A DNA stretch of 38,059 bases from positions 1-38,059 of the forward strand of contig JAKLKQ010000064.1 in NCBI GenBank assembly GCA_023150555.1. The letters run 5' to 3'. The notes under the pieces are model-generated. The model worked only from the letters and a program-made list of their open reading frames with translations, did no database searches and was not told the DNA's origin. Numbering within the stretch: position 1 is the first letter of the stretch; each line of letters opens with the position of its first letter. Positions 1-8,103 of this stretch are shown here, piece after piece. Both the position numbers and the translations under genes were made by a program. This DNA is from Planctomycetota bacterium (GTDB taxonomy: Bacteria; Planctomycetota; SZUA-567; H5-PLA8).

Positions 1-2
1 TG

Positions 3-550
3 GACCAATTGAATGCCGCCGAGCGCATCGATTGGTCGCGCGCCGTCGTAGACTCGTCTTCCGTCCGTGCCGTGGGCGCGGGGGAAAAAACCGAGCCTAA
101 CCCCACGGATCGAAGGAAGCCCGGAAGCAAGCACCACCTCCTGACTGACGCGCGCGGCGTGATTCTCGCCGTCCTCCTGACCGCTGCTTCTTGTCACGAT
201 GTCACGCAACTGCTGCCGCTGGTCGACGCATTCCCGCCTATCCGCGGACGCGTAGGCCGGCCACGCCAACGCCCCGAAAGGTTCCTCGCGGACCGCGCCT
301 ATGATTCCGAACCCCACCGCAAGACATTGCGTGCGCGGGGCATCAATCCCATAATCGCCAAACGCCGAACACGTCACGGCAGCGGTCTAGGAAGGAAACG
401 CTACGTAGTTGAGCGCTCCATCAGCCGTTTGCACCGCCCAAGGCGCCTGCGAATCCGCTACGATATCCCACCGATTTCATCCACGAAGCGTTCCTCAAAA
501 TCGGCTGTATCCTCAACGCATGGCGCGCCCTAAAATCTTCCTTTTGTTAG
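3..550 (+). pseudogene. IS5-family (DDE) transposase, 5'-truncated by window edge and frameshifted
   Basis: The frame is open to the window edge, so only the C-terminal half of the transposase is present. Recognisable IS5 blocks are the first catalytic Asp region (VDSSSVRA, then NPTDRRKPGSKHHLLTD), the ADRAYDSE block carrying the second Asp, and VERSISRLHRPRRLRIRY carrying the Glu. Just after the last block, near 462-467, the family-like sequence jumps to another frame, where YPTDFIHEAFLKIGCIL and NAWRALK continue to a TAG at 548-550. By comparison with the usual family sequence about 4 nt have been lost. The gene is therefore inactive unless frameshifting restores it. Its stop overlaps the stop of the IS200 remnant on the other strand, leaving no room for the normal terminal sequences of both elements. 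Family assignment is confident; the exact IS name is not determinable. Confidence 0.85.
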
Positions 551-925
551 GCGTTCTTAATCACCTCGGCGGTTACATTGCCGCTACTGCAACAAGAATA
601 CCCACGTGCCCAAAGGTCCGCCCCCAAAGCGCCTTTCGCAGATGCAAAAACTCGGCCAACAGCCAATGCGAAGACTTACCTTTAAGATACTGCATCAACC
701 GACTGATGGTCACTTGCGGCGGAGTCAATACCATCAAATGAACATGGTCCTTCGAAATATGGCCTTCAGAGTCTCAACATCATGCGCCCTACATATCTCG
801 CGAAGAAGATCGCGCGCACGAGTACCCACCTCGCCCTGAAGTATCTTCCAACGGTACTTGGTCACCCACGCAATATGCAGGTGAATCCCCAATACACTGT
901 GTGCTCCATGACGATACCGTACCAT
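547..925 (-). pseudogene. tnpA: IS200/IS605-family transposase TnpA remnant with two frameshifts
   Basis: The first frame (925 down to about 763) begins MVRYRHGAHSVLGIHLHIAW and continues VTKYRWKILQGEVGTRARDL, the standard IS200 TnpA N-terminus. A one-base loss near 762-765 moves the frame. The second frame carries GHISKDHVHLMV, containing the His-x-His of the HUH single-strand transposase, then TPPQVTISRLMQYLKGKSSH. A second one-base loss near 617-619 moves it again, into WARGYSCCSSGNVTAEVIKN and a stop at 547-549, where the family's catalytic Tyr helix region would follow. The three pieces total about 126 codons, slightly under the usual 130-150. The element is dead as it stands but young enough to align throughout. 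Start: ATG at 923-925 with AAAGGA directly upstream, inside a hairpin. Confidence 0.85.
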
Positions 926-927
926 TC

Positions 928-995
928 CTTTAGCTTACACGACCTGCTAAAGCTGTCGCCTGAAGGCGAGGGCTTTGCCCCACCCAAATTGGGAC
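928..995. repeat. IS200 left-end hairpin cluster
   Basis: Three to four palindromes lie immediately upstream of the tnpA remnant. A perfect 7-bp stem, CTTTAGC (928-934) with GCTAAAG (946-952), covers the AAAGGA that precedes the tnpA start. A CGCC/GGCG hairpin lies at about 957-967, GGGC-ttt-GCCC at about 970-980, and CCCAA-a-TTGGG at 985-995. IS200 elements are known for subterminal hairpins used for end recognition and for a 5' stem that hides the tnpA ribosome site. The set fits that architecture and puts the element boundary close to 995-1000. Confidence 0.55.
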
Positions 996-1439
996 AGTAA
1001 CGATATGCTTCGCCATACCCTGGAGCGCAGCGGCGCCAACATCATGGGCAAGCGCATGTTCGAGCAAGGCGAGCGCAGCTGGCCGGAGGAAGCTCCGTTC
1101 CGAACCCCCGTGTACGTGCTCACCCACCAGAAGCGCGAGCCCTGGATCCGGCCGGGCGGGACGACGTTTTACTTCGTCAACGACGGTCCGGCGAGTGCCC
1201 TCGAGAAAGCCTGGGCGTCCGCCGCCAGCCGCGACATCCGCATCTCGGGCGGCGCGGACGTGATTCAGCAGTACCTGAACATGGGCGTCGTCGAAGAGCT
1301 GGAAATCGGCCTGGCTCCAATTCTTTTCGGAGGCGGCAGGCGCCTATTCGAGAATCCGGGCGAGACCTGGCCGCAGTTCCGAGTCGAAAAGGTGCTCGAA
1401 ACGCCGGATGCCACGCATCTGCGCTACGTGCGCGCGTAA
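975..1439 (+). pseudogene. dihydrofolate reductase family protein (RibD C-terminal domain type), N-terminally truncated
   Basis: From about 999 the frame matches the C-terminal two thirds of the small stand-alone DHFR/RibD_C family. It has the block SGANIMGKRMFEQGE, the FRTPVYVLTH strand, GGTTFYFVNDG, the ISGGADVIQQYLNMGVVEEL cofactor-side motif and LAPILFGGGRRLF. About 50-60 N-terminal residues (the usual MGK..SLDG start and NADPH entry strand) are missing and are replaced by the IS200 left end. Only a TTG (975) or an ATG (1005) without a ribosome site can start the remainder. I infer that the gene was disrupted by the IS200 insertion or by a deletion reaching from it. The rest of the frame is intact, so the event looks recent. 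The intact family reduces pteridine- or pyrimidine-like substrates with NADPH; the substrate here is unknown. Confidence 0.75.
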
Positions 1440-1447
1440 AAGCGGCC

Positions 1448-3502
1448 TTACGGCATCTTCGTGGAGTAGCTGCCGGGCTTGGGCGCGAACAGCGTCACGC
1501 TCGTGAAGTACACCTTCTGCCCGATGGAGATCTCCACGCCCACGTGGGCCTCGGACAGCGGCAGGCCTGATAGGTCGACGTTCTTCATGGAGAGTGTCAT
1601 CTTGCCCTTCTTGGTCTCGTAGGAGAACTTCGACAGGATGTCCGTGGTTCCCAAGTCCTTGACCGTGTTCTTCAACTTGAAGGCCGTGATCCCGGTCTTC
1701 GCGTCGATGGACTCCGTGCCCGTGACAAAGGTCGTGAAGGTCTTGTCGATCAGCGGCGTGCCGGCGCTCAGCAGCCGGAAGCGCAACAGACTCACGCCCG
1801 ATTCGTAGTCGAAGGCCGGATCGGCCAGCAACATGGTGAGCGTAAGCGTATCGGTGCTGGACCCCTTGGAGAGGCCCTTGGCCGAATACACCACGAAGGC
1901 AGTCTTGCGGTAACCGGAGGTCACCACGAACTTCCCGCCCTCTTCGAAGAATTCGTCCAGCTTGTAGCCCTTGGGTCCCAGGGTCAGGGTGTTGCGCAGC
2001 ACGCTGGGCACGGTGTCGGTCAAGGTGTCCTTGCTCGAGGTGACCTTGATGGACTGCGTCTGGGGCAGGATCTGGATGCTTTCCGCGGGGACCACGCCGC
2101 TGGCGCTCTTGAAGGAGAATTTGCCGTTGCTGTCGATCAGTTGGCCGGGGTCGAGGGAGATGGTGCGGGAGCCGAGCGAGACGATGAAGTCGTCGGTGGC
2201 CGGATCGAAGGCCTTCCCCGTGCGCCGGTCGGCGTTGTAAATGTATTGCGCCTTCCACGAACCGGTGCCCGGATCCCCGGACTTGATGCTCTGCGCCTTG
2301 ACCCACAGGTTGGTGGCCAGGCCGTTGACGTCGCCGCCGGTCTCGGGCAGGACCACGAAGTCGCAGGAGAGCGTCAGCACCTCGCTCGTATCGGCGTCGA
2401 CGGCGGTGAAGATCACGGGATAGACCCCGATCTCGGTCGCGATCCCCGACAATTCGCCTGAGGTGTTGTCATACGTGATGCCCTCGGGCAGGCCGGTGGC
2501 CGAATAGGTCACGGACGTCCCGTTCTTGGTCGCCACCAGAATGGGAGGCTGGCGGTCGTAATCGATGCCCACAATGGCCACAGGCAGCCCGAAGTAGTCC
2601 CAGGTGAAGGTGCTCGTGCTGGAGGCCGTGATCCACATGATCAGGTTTGTGGTGATGGTGTCGGTTCCGTCCGAAGCGCCCAGCACGACCAGAAAAGTCC
2701 CGGCCACCGTCGGGGTTCCGGAGATCACACCGGTTTCGGGCACGATGGACAACCCGGCGGGCAGCCCCGAGGCCGCATAGATCACCTCGGCCTGGCCGCC
2801 GGTGGCCGAGACAGTGTCCAAGTACTCGCTGCCGACCTCGCCGTTATCCAGAATGAATGTGACGAACTGGAAAGACGACTCAAAGGGCAGGACCGTCAGC
2901 GCCAGCACGGTGAAGATCTTGTTGTCTTCGCCCACGTCGGTGGCCGAGCAGAGCACGTTGAAGGTGCCGGCCGCGGCGGGCGTGCCGGTGATCTCGCCGG
3001 TGAGCCCGTTGAGTGACAGGCCCGGGGGCAGATCGGCGGCGCCCAGAATGAAGGGCCCCACGCCGTCCGCAACGGTCAGGGTAGCAGTGTAGACCTCCCC
3101 CACCTGCCCGTCCGGAAGAGAGGTGTTGGTGAAGTGGACGGCTGAGTTCCCGCCGCCGCCCGACGCGCTGATTTTAATATTAGAGACCAAGAAGATGGTT
3201 GTGGTGCCGTCGAAGGCCGAGAAGGTAACGTTCTCGTTAGCGGCCGAAGTGGGCAGGCCGGTGATGAAGCCGGTATCCGGGTTCAAGGTCAAGCCGGCCG
3301 GCAACGTGCCTGCGCTTACAGCGAAGGTCACAGGGCCGCCCGCATTTGCAGTGAGCAGAGTGGCAGCATACACGGCGTTGGAACTGCCCTCGGGCAGGTC
3401 CTCGGTGAGGTAGCGGAAGGTCCCGCCCTGCGCGCCCCATGCGCCATGGGAACAGATGGACAACGCCAGCGCCGCAATCACAAGATGGGAAAACTTATGC
3501 AT
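1448..3502 (-). CDS. secreted protein with four Ig-like (He_PIG-type) repeats
   Basis: 684 residues. Residues 1-24 are a signal peptide (short basic start, LVIAALALSI core, cleavage after AWGA). Four repeats of roughly 85-100 residues follow. Each has the putative-Ig pattern LPAGLTLNPDTGFITGLP, LPPGLSLNGLTGEITGTP, LPAGLSIVPETGVISGTP or LPEGITYDNTSGELSGIA, ending in a strand such as TFNVLCSATD. A Gly/Ser hinge (SASGGGG) separates repeats 1 and 2. The last 290 residues lack the Ig signature and form a beta-rich tail that resembles the tail of the secreted protein at 32333-36817. No sortase, PEP-CTERM or type-IX signal is evident. GGAGG lies 10 nt before the ATG. The role is probably extracellular or cell-surface binding, with no enzymatic motif. 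It is transcribed away from the sigma factor gene, and the two share the 3503-3885 intergenic region. Confidence 0.85.
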   Translation of the reverse strand: MHKFSHLVIAALALSICSHGAWGAQGGTFRYLTEDLPEGSSNAVYAATLLTANAGGPVTFAVSAGTLPAGLTLNPDTGFITGLPTSAANENVTFSAFDGTTTIFLVSNIKISASGGGGNSAVHFTNTSLPDGQVGEVYTATLTVADGVGPFILGAADLPPGLSLNGLTGEITGTPAAAGTFNVLCSATDVGEDNKIFTVLALTVLPFESSFQFVTFILDNGEVGSEYLDTVSATGGQAEVIYAASGLPAGLSIVPETGVISGTPTVAGTFLVVLGASDGTDTITTNLIMWITASSTSTFTWDYFGLPVAIVGIDYDRQPPILVATKNGTSVTYSATGLPEGITYDNTSGELSGIATEIGVYPVIFTAVDADTSEVLTLSCDFVVLPETGGDVNGLATNLWVKAQSIKSGDPGTGSWKAQYIYNADRRTGKAFDPATDDFIVSLGSRTISLDPGQLIDSNGKFSFKSASGVVPAESIQILPQTQSIKVTSSKDTLTDTVPSVLRNTLTLGPKGYKLDEFFEEGGKFVVTSGYRKTAFVVYSAKGLSKGSSTDTLTLTMLLADPAFDYESGVSLLRFRLLSAGTPLIDKTFTTFVTGTESIDAKTGITAFKLKNTVKDLGTTDILSKFSYETKKGKMTLSMKNVDLSGLPLSEAHVGVEISIGQKVYFTSVTLFAPKPGSYSTKMP

Positions 3503-3885
3503 GGCTGAGCGGCCTCCGCTGCGGGGAAATTCGGCTTATTCATACAACGCCCTGTGGCTCAATTTGTTGGGCCCAAATTCGGTCGAAGTCAGGTGATCCT
3601 GCCCCCTGATTTGCCAGGCGCGGTGCTGCGGCCCCAAGCCCAATCAAGCTCTAGGGATCCGTGACAGGGAAGCGAGGCAACCGGAGCGGGATTCCGAGCT
3701 TTCCTTCTGCCGCCGCACCGCCAAAGGACCCGCGCACGAACCCCCGGCGCGGGCACCAGCCGCACTGCAAGTCGATATCTAACAACGCATTACCGGATTC
3801 CTCCAGAATGTTCGCTAATAGGGGTAGCTATGGCGAATGGACAGGTGACGGGCGAGGCAAAGGTTCTTCTTGAAAAGGCAATTCA
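3503..3885. other. divergent intergenic region, no gene seen
   Basis: This 383-base gap separates the divergent Ig-like protein and sigma factor genes. A short open frame on the + strand (3661-3873) has no family resemblance and no convincing ribosome site. A perfect 10-bp palindrome, TTGGGCCCAA, lies at 3567-3576 within a longer AATTTG/CAAATT inverted repeat (3561-3579), a possible operator or attenuator for either gene. AAAAGG at 3872-3877 is the ribosome site of the sigma gene. No clear -35/-10 pair was identified. Confidence 0.5.
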
Positions 3886-5436
3886 ATGTTTCTGGTTCGC
3901 CATCCCACGCCTTTGTCTGTTACGGGCCCTAGGCCGATGCCCCAGGCAAACGACGAGGATCTGCTGAATCGCATCGCAGCCTCCCACGACCGGGACGCCT
4001 TCAATCTCATCTTCAGCCGCTACGGGACCGTGGCCCTGAACTTGGCCCAGCATATGATCGGCAACCGCGCGACGGCGGAAGAAGCCGTCCAGGAAGCCAT
4101 GCTTTCGGTATGGCAGAAGTCCGGCGGATTCGATCCCGGCCGTGGCTCGGCCAAGACGTGGATCATGAGAGTCGTTGCGCACAAGGCGCTACAGCTGGCT
4201 CGAAAATCCCAGCGCTCAAGGAGGCGGGAAGTGGCCGCGGGAAAGAACGCTGAGCAGGACCACGCGGCTCGGGAATCCCACCTGCGCAACCGCGAAGACC
4301 TGGTCACCGTGGTCCGGGAGAAATTCGCCGAGTTGCCCGAAGCATTACGCCAAATCCTGGCGCTGTATTTTGCCGGCAACATGAGCCAGGAAGAGCTTTC
4401 CAAGGTACTCATCATCCCCCAGACGACGGTCAGCATGCGCATTCGCCAGGGCATCGACGAACTTCGAACCCGTCTGAAGGGCGCTGGGTATGCATTGGCT
4501 CTGCCGATGGTCACAGCGGAAAGCCTGGGCGAACTGCTGCGAGCGAGTCCCGAGATACCGGCGGACATCAGCGCCAGGATCCTGCAAGCCATTGGCTCGG
4601 CCGCCCGCCATTCCGCGCGCGCAGCCGCAACGACGATCGTCGGCGTGTCGTACTGGGTTGGCGGCGCGGCGCTACTTTCCATGTCGGCTGCCGGGGCGTG
4701 GGTTGCCATGGAACGGGAACCCGACCAGCGGCCAGCGGAAGTGAAGACACCGGCCGCACCTGTCCAGCCCGCTCCCGCACCACAGGCCCCCGCGAAGCCG
4801 GGGTACTTTTTGAAGACCTGGGATTTCAATACGCCGGAATCGGCGAAGGACTTCAAGGTCACACTGGGATCGTGGCGCTTCGTCCCGAACGGAGGCCAGG
4901 ACGGCTCGGGATGCATGGAAATAACGAGTGAAAAATTCAGGGCCTATATCCAAGTGCCCGAGCTTCACCTGCCCCTGGTGGTGACCTACGCGACAGCATC
5001 CCCTGAGGCAAACGAAACGCTGAGTGGCGTCGGCATGGCAGGAACCCTCATGACTGCGGCATTTGAAAACATCGCCGACCCCGCAACTATAAATGAGTAC
5101 ATTGGCATGAAGCAATATTTGAGCGAAGAATTCAACCTCGGCTGGTGCAACGGCCGACTCGCAGGCCTGATCTTCTATATGCTGCGCGAGGAAAATGAAC
5201 TGATATTCAACGCCGTCGGGCACCAGTACATCGACAATGTGGAAATCCATACCGCAGAGCCGGGCGAAGCGCCTGACGTGAAGAAGTATCGCGATGCCCT
5301 TCGAGGGATCCCGGCTTCCCAGCGACAGGGCACCGTTGCCCTGCCCCAGCTCACCTCGCCTAAGCCCGGACGGACCGTCACCGTGACCTTCCGGTATTAC
5401 GACGATGCCGCCAAACCTGAAGCCTGGGGAGAATGA
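3886..5436 (+). CDS. ECF sigma factor fused to a transmembrane helix and an extracytoplasmic domain
   Basis: 516 residues, against about 180-200 for a plain ECF sigma factor. Residues about 24-105 are sigma region 2 (DEDLLNRIAASHDRDAFNLI, then EEAVQEAMLSVWQKSGGFDP). Residues about 145-200 are region 4 with its helix-turn-helix (LPEALRQILALYFAGNMSQE, then TTVSMRIRQGIDELRTRL). A hydrophobic helix follows at about 250-272 (YWVGGAALLSMSAAGAWVAM), then a Pro/Ala linker to about 304. From about 306 to 455 is a beta-rich domain (FLKTWDFNTPESAKDF) that could be a LamG-like or jelly-roll binding module. The layout implies a membrane-tethered sigma factor whose outer domain could sense or bind an external ligand. 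AAAAGG stands 8 nt before the ATG. No separate anti-sigma gene is adjacent. The acyltransferase gene starts 5 bases after the stop, so the two are probably co-transcribed. Confidence 0.85.
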   Translation: MFLVRHPTPLSVTGPRPMPQANDEDLLNRIAASHDRDAFNLIFSRYGTVALNLAQHMIGNRATAEEAVQEAMLSVWQKSGGFDPGRGSAKTWIMRVVAHKALQLARKSQRSRRREVAAGKNAEQDHAARESHLRNREDLVTVVREKFAELPEALRQILALYFAGNMSQEELSKVLIIPQTTVSMRIRQGIDELRTRLKGAGYALALPMVTAESLGELLRASPEIPADISARILQAIGSAARHSARAAATTIVGVSYWVGGAALLSMSAAGAWVAMEREPDQRPAEVKTPAAPVQPAPAPQAPAKPGYFLKTWDFNTPESAKDFKVTLGSWRFVPNGGQDGSGCMEITSEKFRAYIQVPELHLPLVVTYATASPEANETLSGVGMAGTLMTAAFENIADPATINEYIGMKQYLSEEFNLGWCNGRLAGLIFYMLREENELIFNAVGHQYIDNVEIHTAEPGEAPDVKKYRDALRGIPASQRQGTVALPQLTSPKPGRTVTVTFRYYDDAAKPEAWGE

Positions 5437-5440
5437 TCCG

Positions 5441-6244
5441 ATGAAGAACGATGCCCTCGCACCTCAAGCCGGCGTGCGGTTCATGTCCTGGCGCGATATG
5501 ATCCTAACGCCGCTCCTCGAGACCGCCATCCTGGCGTGCTGCGCCGCGGGCACCTGGCTGGTGCACCGGTACCTGCAGCCGCTCGACCTGTTCTCCGGAA
5601 TTCTGACCGCTTATGCACTGCTCATTACCGTTACCATCGCGGTCCTGATCGTGCTGCGCCTGGCTTGGCCCCAAAAGCCCGGCATCTACACCGAAGCCCG
5701 GCATCCGTGGCGCGTCTACCGGTTCAATCTCCAGGGTTTCCTGTGCTGCTGCAACCTCGGCCCCTTCTATCTCAATGGCGGAGCGCACCTTTTCCTGAAA
5801 AAACCCTTCTACCGGCTTCTGGGCGCGACGTTCGGCCGGAACATCATGATGATCGCCGGCAGCATGGAAGAACCCGACCTCGTGCACCTCGAGGACAACG
5901 TCCTGATCGGTTCGGAAGCGGTTCTTTCGCCCCACGTGATGACCATCGGCCCGGACCTGGAGAGCAGGCTCATTCTCGGCAAGATCCGGATCAAGCGCGG
6001 CGCCCTGATCGGCGCCCGCGCGATGCTTCTGCCCTCGGTGACCGTCGGCGAGAACTCGATCGTCAGCGCCATGTCCCTTGTCTCCGCGTTCACGGTGATC
6101 CCACCCAACGAAATCTGGGGCGGCGTGCCCGCGAAAAAAATCGGCGACGTCAAACGAGCGGAAGCCGCCAAGCCTGCCGGCCCTTCACCGTCTGCCCTCG
6201 CGGAGCCCCAAGCCGCGCCGCGGCACCAGGAGACCCTGGCATGA
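5441..6244 (+). CDS. membrane-associated hexapeptide-repeat acyltransferase
   Basis: 267 residues from the ATG at 5441, which has GGGGAGA 8 nt upstream. An upstream in-frame start would overlap the sigma gene and lacks a ribosome site. Two membrane helices lie at about 22-46 and 50-74. After a linker, residues about 125-215 form a left-handed beta-helix with hexapeptide periodicity (DLVHLEDNVLIGSEAVLSPH, IRIKRGALIGARAMLLPS, VTVGENSIVSAM) and the typical cap WGGVPAKKIG. The tail is Ala/Pro-rich and probably disordered. The beta-helix with MEEPDLVHLEDNV-type lead-in resembles the C-terminal modules of Pls/PosA-type synthetases, which act on carrier-bound aminoacyl groups; that resemblance is from memory and needs a profile check. 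The gene overlaps the adenylation gene by 4 bp (ATGA), so the two products are probably made together and work together. Confidence 0.8.
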   Translation: MKNDALAPQAGVRFMSWRDMILTPLLETAILACCAAGTWLVHRYLQPLDLFSGILTAYALLITVTIAVLIVLRLAWPQKPGIYTEARHPWRVYRFNLQGFLCCCNLGPFYLNGGAHLFLKKPFYRLLGATFGRNIMMIAGSMEEPDLVHLEDNVLIGSEAVLSPHVMTIGPDLESRLILGKIRIKRGALIGARAMLLPSVTVGENSIVSAMSLVSAFTVIPPNEIWGGVPAKKIGDVKRAEAAKPAGPSPSALAEPQAAPRHQETLA

Positions 6245-7854
6245 ATACTCGACCTTCGTTCACAGGTTTGGCGGGCCGTTTCAAGGATGCCGTTGACCGG
6301 TTCGGTCCCCGGCCCGCGTTGGATCTGAACGGCCGGAAGTTCACGTACACGGAGTTGGGCGGAGTCGTGGGCGCATTGGCGCGAAACCTGGCGAGCGTCT
6401 CCGCTTCGGTGGGGCCGGTCGCCATCTTCGCGCGCCGGGGGCTGGCCGCCTACGCGGGCATTCTGGCTGCGTGGATAACCGGAAAGACGTGCGTACCGCT
6501 CAACCCGAAGTTCCCCGGCAAGCGCACCCGGCAAATGCTCGAGGTTTCGGGCAGCGAGGTGCTGCTGGTCGATGAAGACTGCAAGAGCAGTCTTGCGGAA
6601 GTCCTGGACGGTCTTGCTCGCCCGCTCACCATCTACGGCCCGGAAGGCGGCCCCTGGTCCGACCTACCCGACCGATTCCCGACCCACCGCTTCGTGACCT
6701 TCGGGCGTCCGCTCGAGAATTCCGCTCCGCTTCAGGTCCCGGAGCTGGACCCGCAGGCTCCGGCGCTGATCGTCTTCACCTCGGGGAGCACGGGCGTTCC
6801 CAAGGGCGTCCCCACCAGCCACCACAACCTGGACGAATACATCCGCAACATCGGCTCGCTCATCGGCCTCGTCGAGAACGACCGCGTTTCCCAAGCCTAC
6901 GACCTGACCTTCGACCCGGTCATCCACGACTTGTTCACCTGCTGGACGGCGGGCGCCTGCCTGGTCCTCGTTCCCGACAATTCCGTCATGGCGCCGGCGA
7001 AGATCATTCGGGAAAAGTACCTGACGGTCTGGTTTTCGGTTCCCTCCGTGATCGGATTCATGCGCCGCATGGGCTTGCTCAAGCCCGGCGCCTTCCCCAC
7101 GCTTCGCCGCAGCCTCTTCTGCGGAGAACCGCTGCCCGCCGAATCGGTCCTGGCCTGGCGCAAGGCCGCGCCGAGTTCCACCGTTGAAAACCTGTACGGG
7201 CCCACCGAGACGACGGTGATCCTGACGCGCTACAAATGGATGGACGGCCTGAGCGCAAGCCAATGCGTGAACGGCCTCACGCCCATCGGCTGGCCGCTGC
7301 CTGAACAGCAGGCGCGCGTCTGCGACGCCGAAGGCCGCGCGGTGCCCACCGGCCAGTGCGGAGAACTTTACCTGGCCGGGCCCCAGGTGGTCGGCCGGTA
7401 CTGGCAGGACGAGGAGCTGACCACGCGGAAGTTCGTCCGCCTGGCCGATACGGGCGGCGAACTATGGTACCGAACCGGGGACCTGGCCAGGCAGGACGAG
7501 ACCGGCTGCCTGTACTTCCTTGGACGGATCGACGACCAGGTCAAGGTCCGCGGCTACCGCATCGAACTTCAGGAAGTCGACTTCGTGCTGCGAAGGATCG
7601 TCCAGGACGACCAGGCGACGACGGTGGCGTGGCCGCTCCGGGACGGCCACGCGGAGGGCCTCGTGGCCTTCGTGCGCTCATCGGTACGGACCGGCGAGCA
7701 GGAGATCCTCGACCGGATGCGCGAAGCGCTTCCCGAGTACATGGTCCCGCGAAAAATCCGCCAAGTGCCGGACTTCCCGCTGAACGCCAACGGCAAGATC
7801 GACCGGCGCAAACTCGTCTCCATGTTGAAGGAGGAGTGCCATGTCCATGCCTGA
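6241..7854 (+). CDS. stand-alone amino acid adenylation enzyme (NRPS A domain)
   Basis: 537 residues. It activates a carboxylate, most likely an amino acid, as acyl-AMP and should load it onto the neighbouring carrier. Core motifs are in order: A3 IVFTSGSTGVPKG from residue 177, A4 YDLTFDPVIHDLF with Asp225 at the position that normally grips the substrate alpha-amino group, A5 NLYGPTE from 317, A7 YRTGDL from 410, A8 GRIDDQVKVRGYRIEL from 428, and A10 with catalytic Lys519 (NANGKID). There is no condensation, carrier or thioesterase domain in the chain. The reading frame is open far upstream, but the ATG at 6241 is preferred: it overlaps the acyltransferase stop, and A-domain homology begins about there (PALDLNGRKFTYTEL). 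DltA-like ligases have a similar build, but no dltB or dltD is seen. The amino acid substrate cannot be read with confidence. Confidence 0.9.
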   Translation: MNTRPSFTGLAGRFKDAVDRFGPRPALDLNGRKFTYTELGGVVGALARNLASVSASVGPVAIFARRGLAAYAGILAAWITGKTCVPLNPKFPGKRTRQMLEVSGSEVLLVDEDCKSSLAEVLDGLARPLTIYGPEGGPWSDLPDRFPTHRFVTFGRPLENSAPLQVPELDPQAPALIVFTSGSTGVPKGVPTSHHNLDEYIRNIGSLIGLVENDRVSQAYDLTFDPVIHDLFTCWTAGACLVLVPDNSVMAPAKIIREKYLTVWFSVPSVIGFMRRMGLLKPGAFPTLRRSLFCGEPLPAESVLAWRKAAPSSTVENLYGPTETTVILTRYKWMDGLSASQCVNGLTPIGWPLPEQQARVCDAEGRAVPTGQCGELYLAGPQVVGRYWQDEELTTRKFVRLADTGGELWYRTGDLARQDETGCLYFLGRIDDQVKVRGYRIELQEVDFVLRRIVQDDQATTVAWPLRDGHAEGLVAFVRSSVRTGEQEILDRMREALPEYMVPRKIRQVPDFPLNANGKIDRRKLVSMLKEECHVHA

Positions 7855-8095
7855 CGCCCAACGCCTCAAGGCCTTCGTGGTGAAGCGGCTGTCGTCCCTC
7901 CCCACGTGGGACGCGCAACGGCTGCCGGACGACGGACTCAAGCTGGTGGGCGCCGGCCTGCTGGACTCCCTGGGTTTCCTGGAGTTGATGACGGACGTCG
8001 AGCAGGAATTCGGGCTGCAATGCGACTTCAGCAGCTCCGAACCCGAAGTATTCACGACCCTGGGCGGGTTCGTGGCGCAATTCTCGAAAGCGTAA
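7841..8095 (+). CDS. acyl/peptidyl carrier protein
   Basis: 84 residues, a four-helix carrier protein. The LLDSLGFLEL motif places Ser43 as the site for 4'-phosphopantetheine, and the following EQEFGL helix is typical. The start overlaps the end of the adenylation gene by 14 bases. AAGGAGGAG lies just upstream of two in-frame ATGs (7841 and 7847), and either could be used. The overlap and strong ribosome site point to tight translational coupling with the adenylation enzyme, its expected loading partner. The charged carrier would deliver its aminoacyl group to the membrane beta-helix protein two genes up. No phosphopantetheinyl transferase gene is in the window. Confidence 0.88.
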   Translation: MSMPDAQRLKAFVVKRLSSLPTWDAQRLPDDGLKLVGAGLLDSLGFLELMTDVEQEFGLQCDFSSSEPEVFTTLGGFVAQFSKA

Positions 8096-8103
8096 GAGAC
8101 CAT

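Noticed and set aside
5536..6240. An N-terminal extension of the adenylation enzyme by 235 codons
   Set aside because: The added part is an Arg/Pro-rich shadow of the acyltransferase gene; A-domain homology and the ATGA overlap fix the start at 6241.
6241..8095. A D-alanylation (dlt) operon
   Set aside because: The A enzyme and carrier resemble DltA and DltC in layout, but there is no MBOAT-type DltB or DltD; the partner is a beta-helix acyltransferase.
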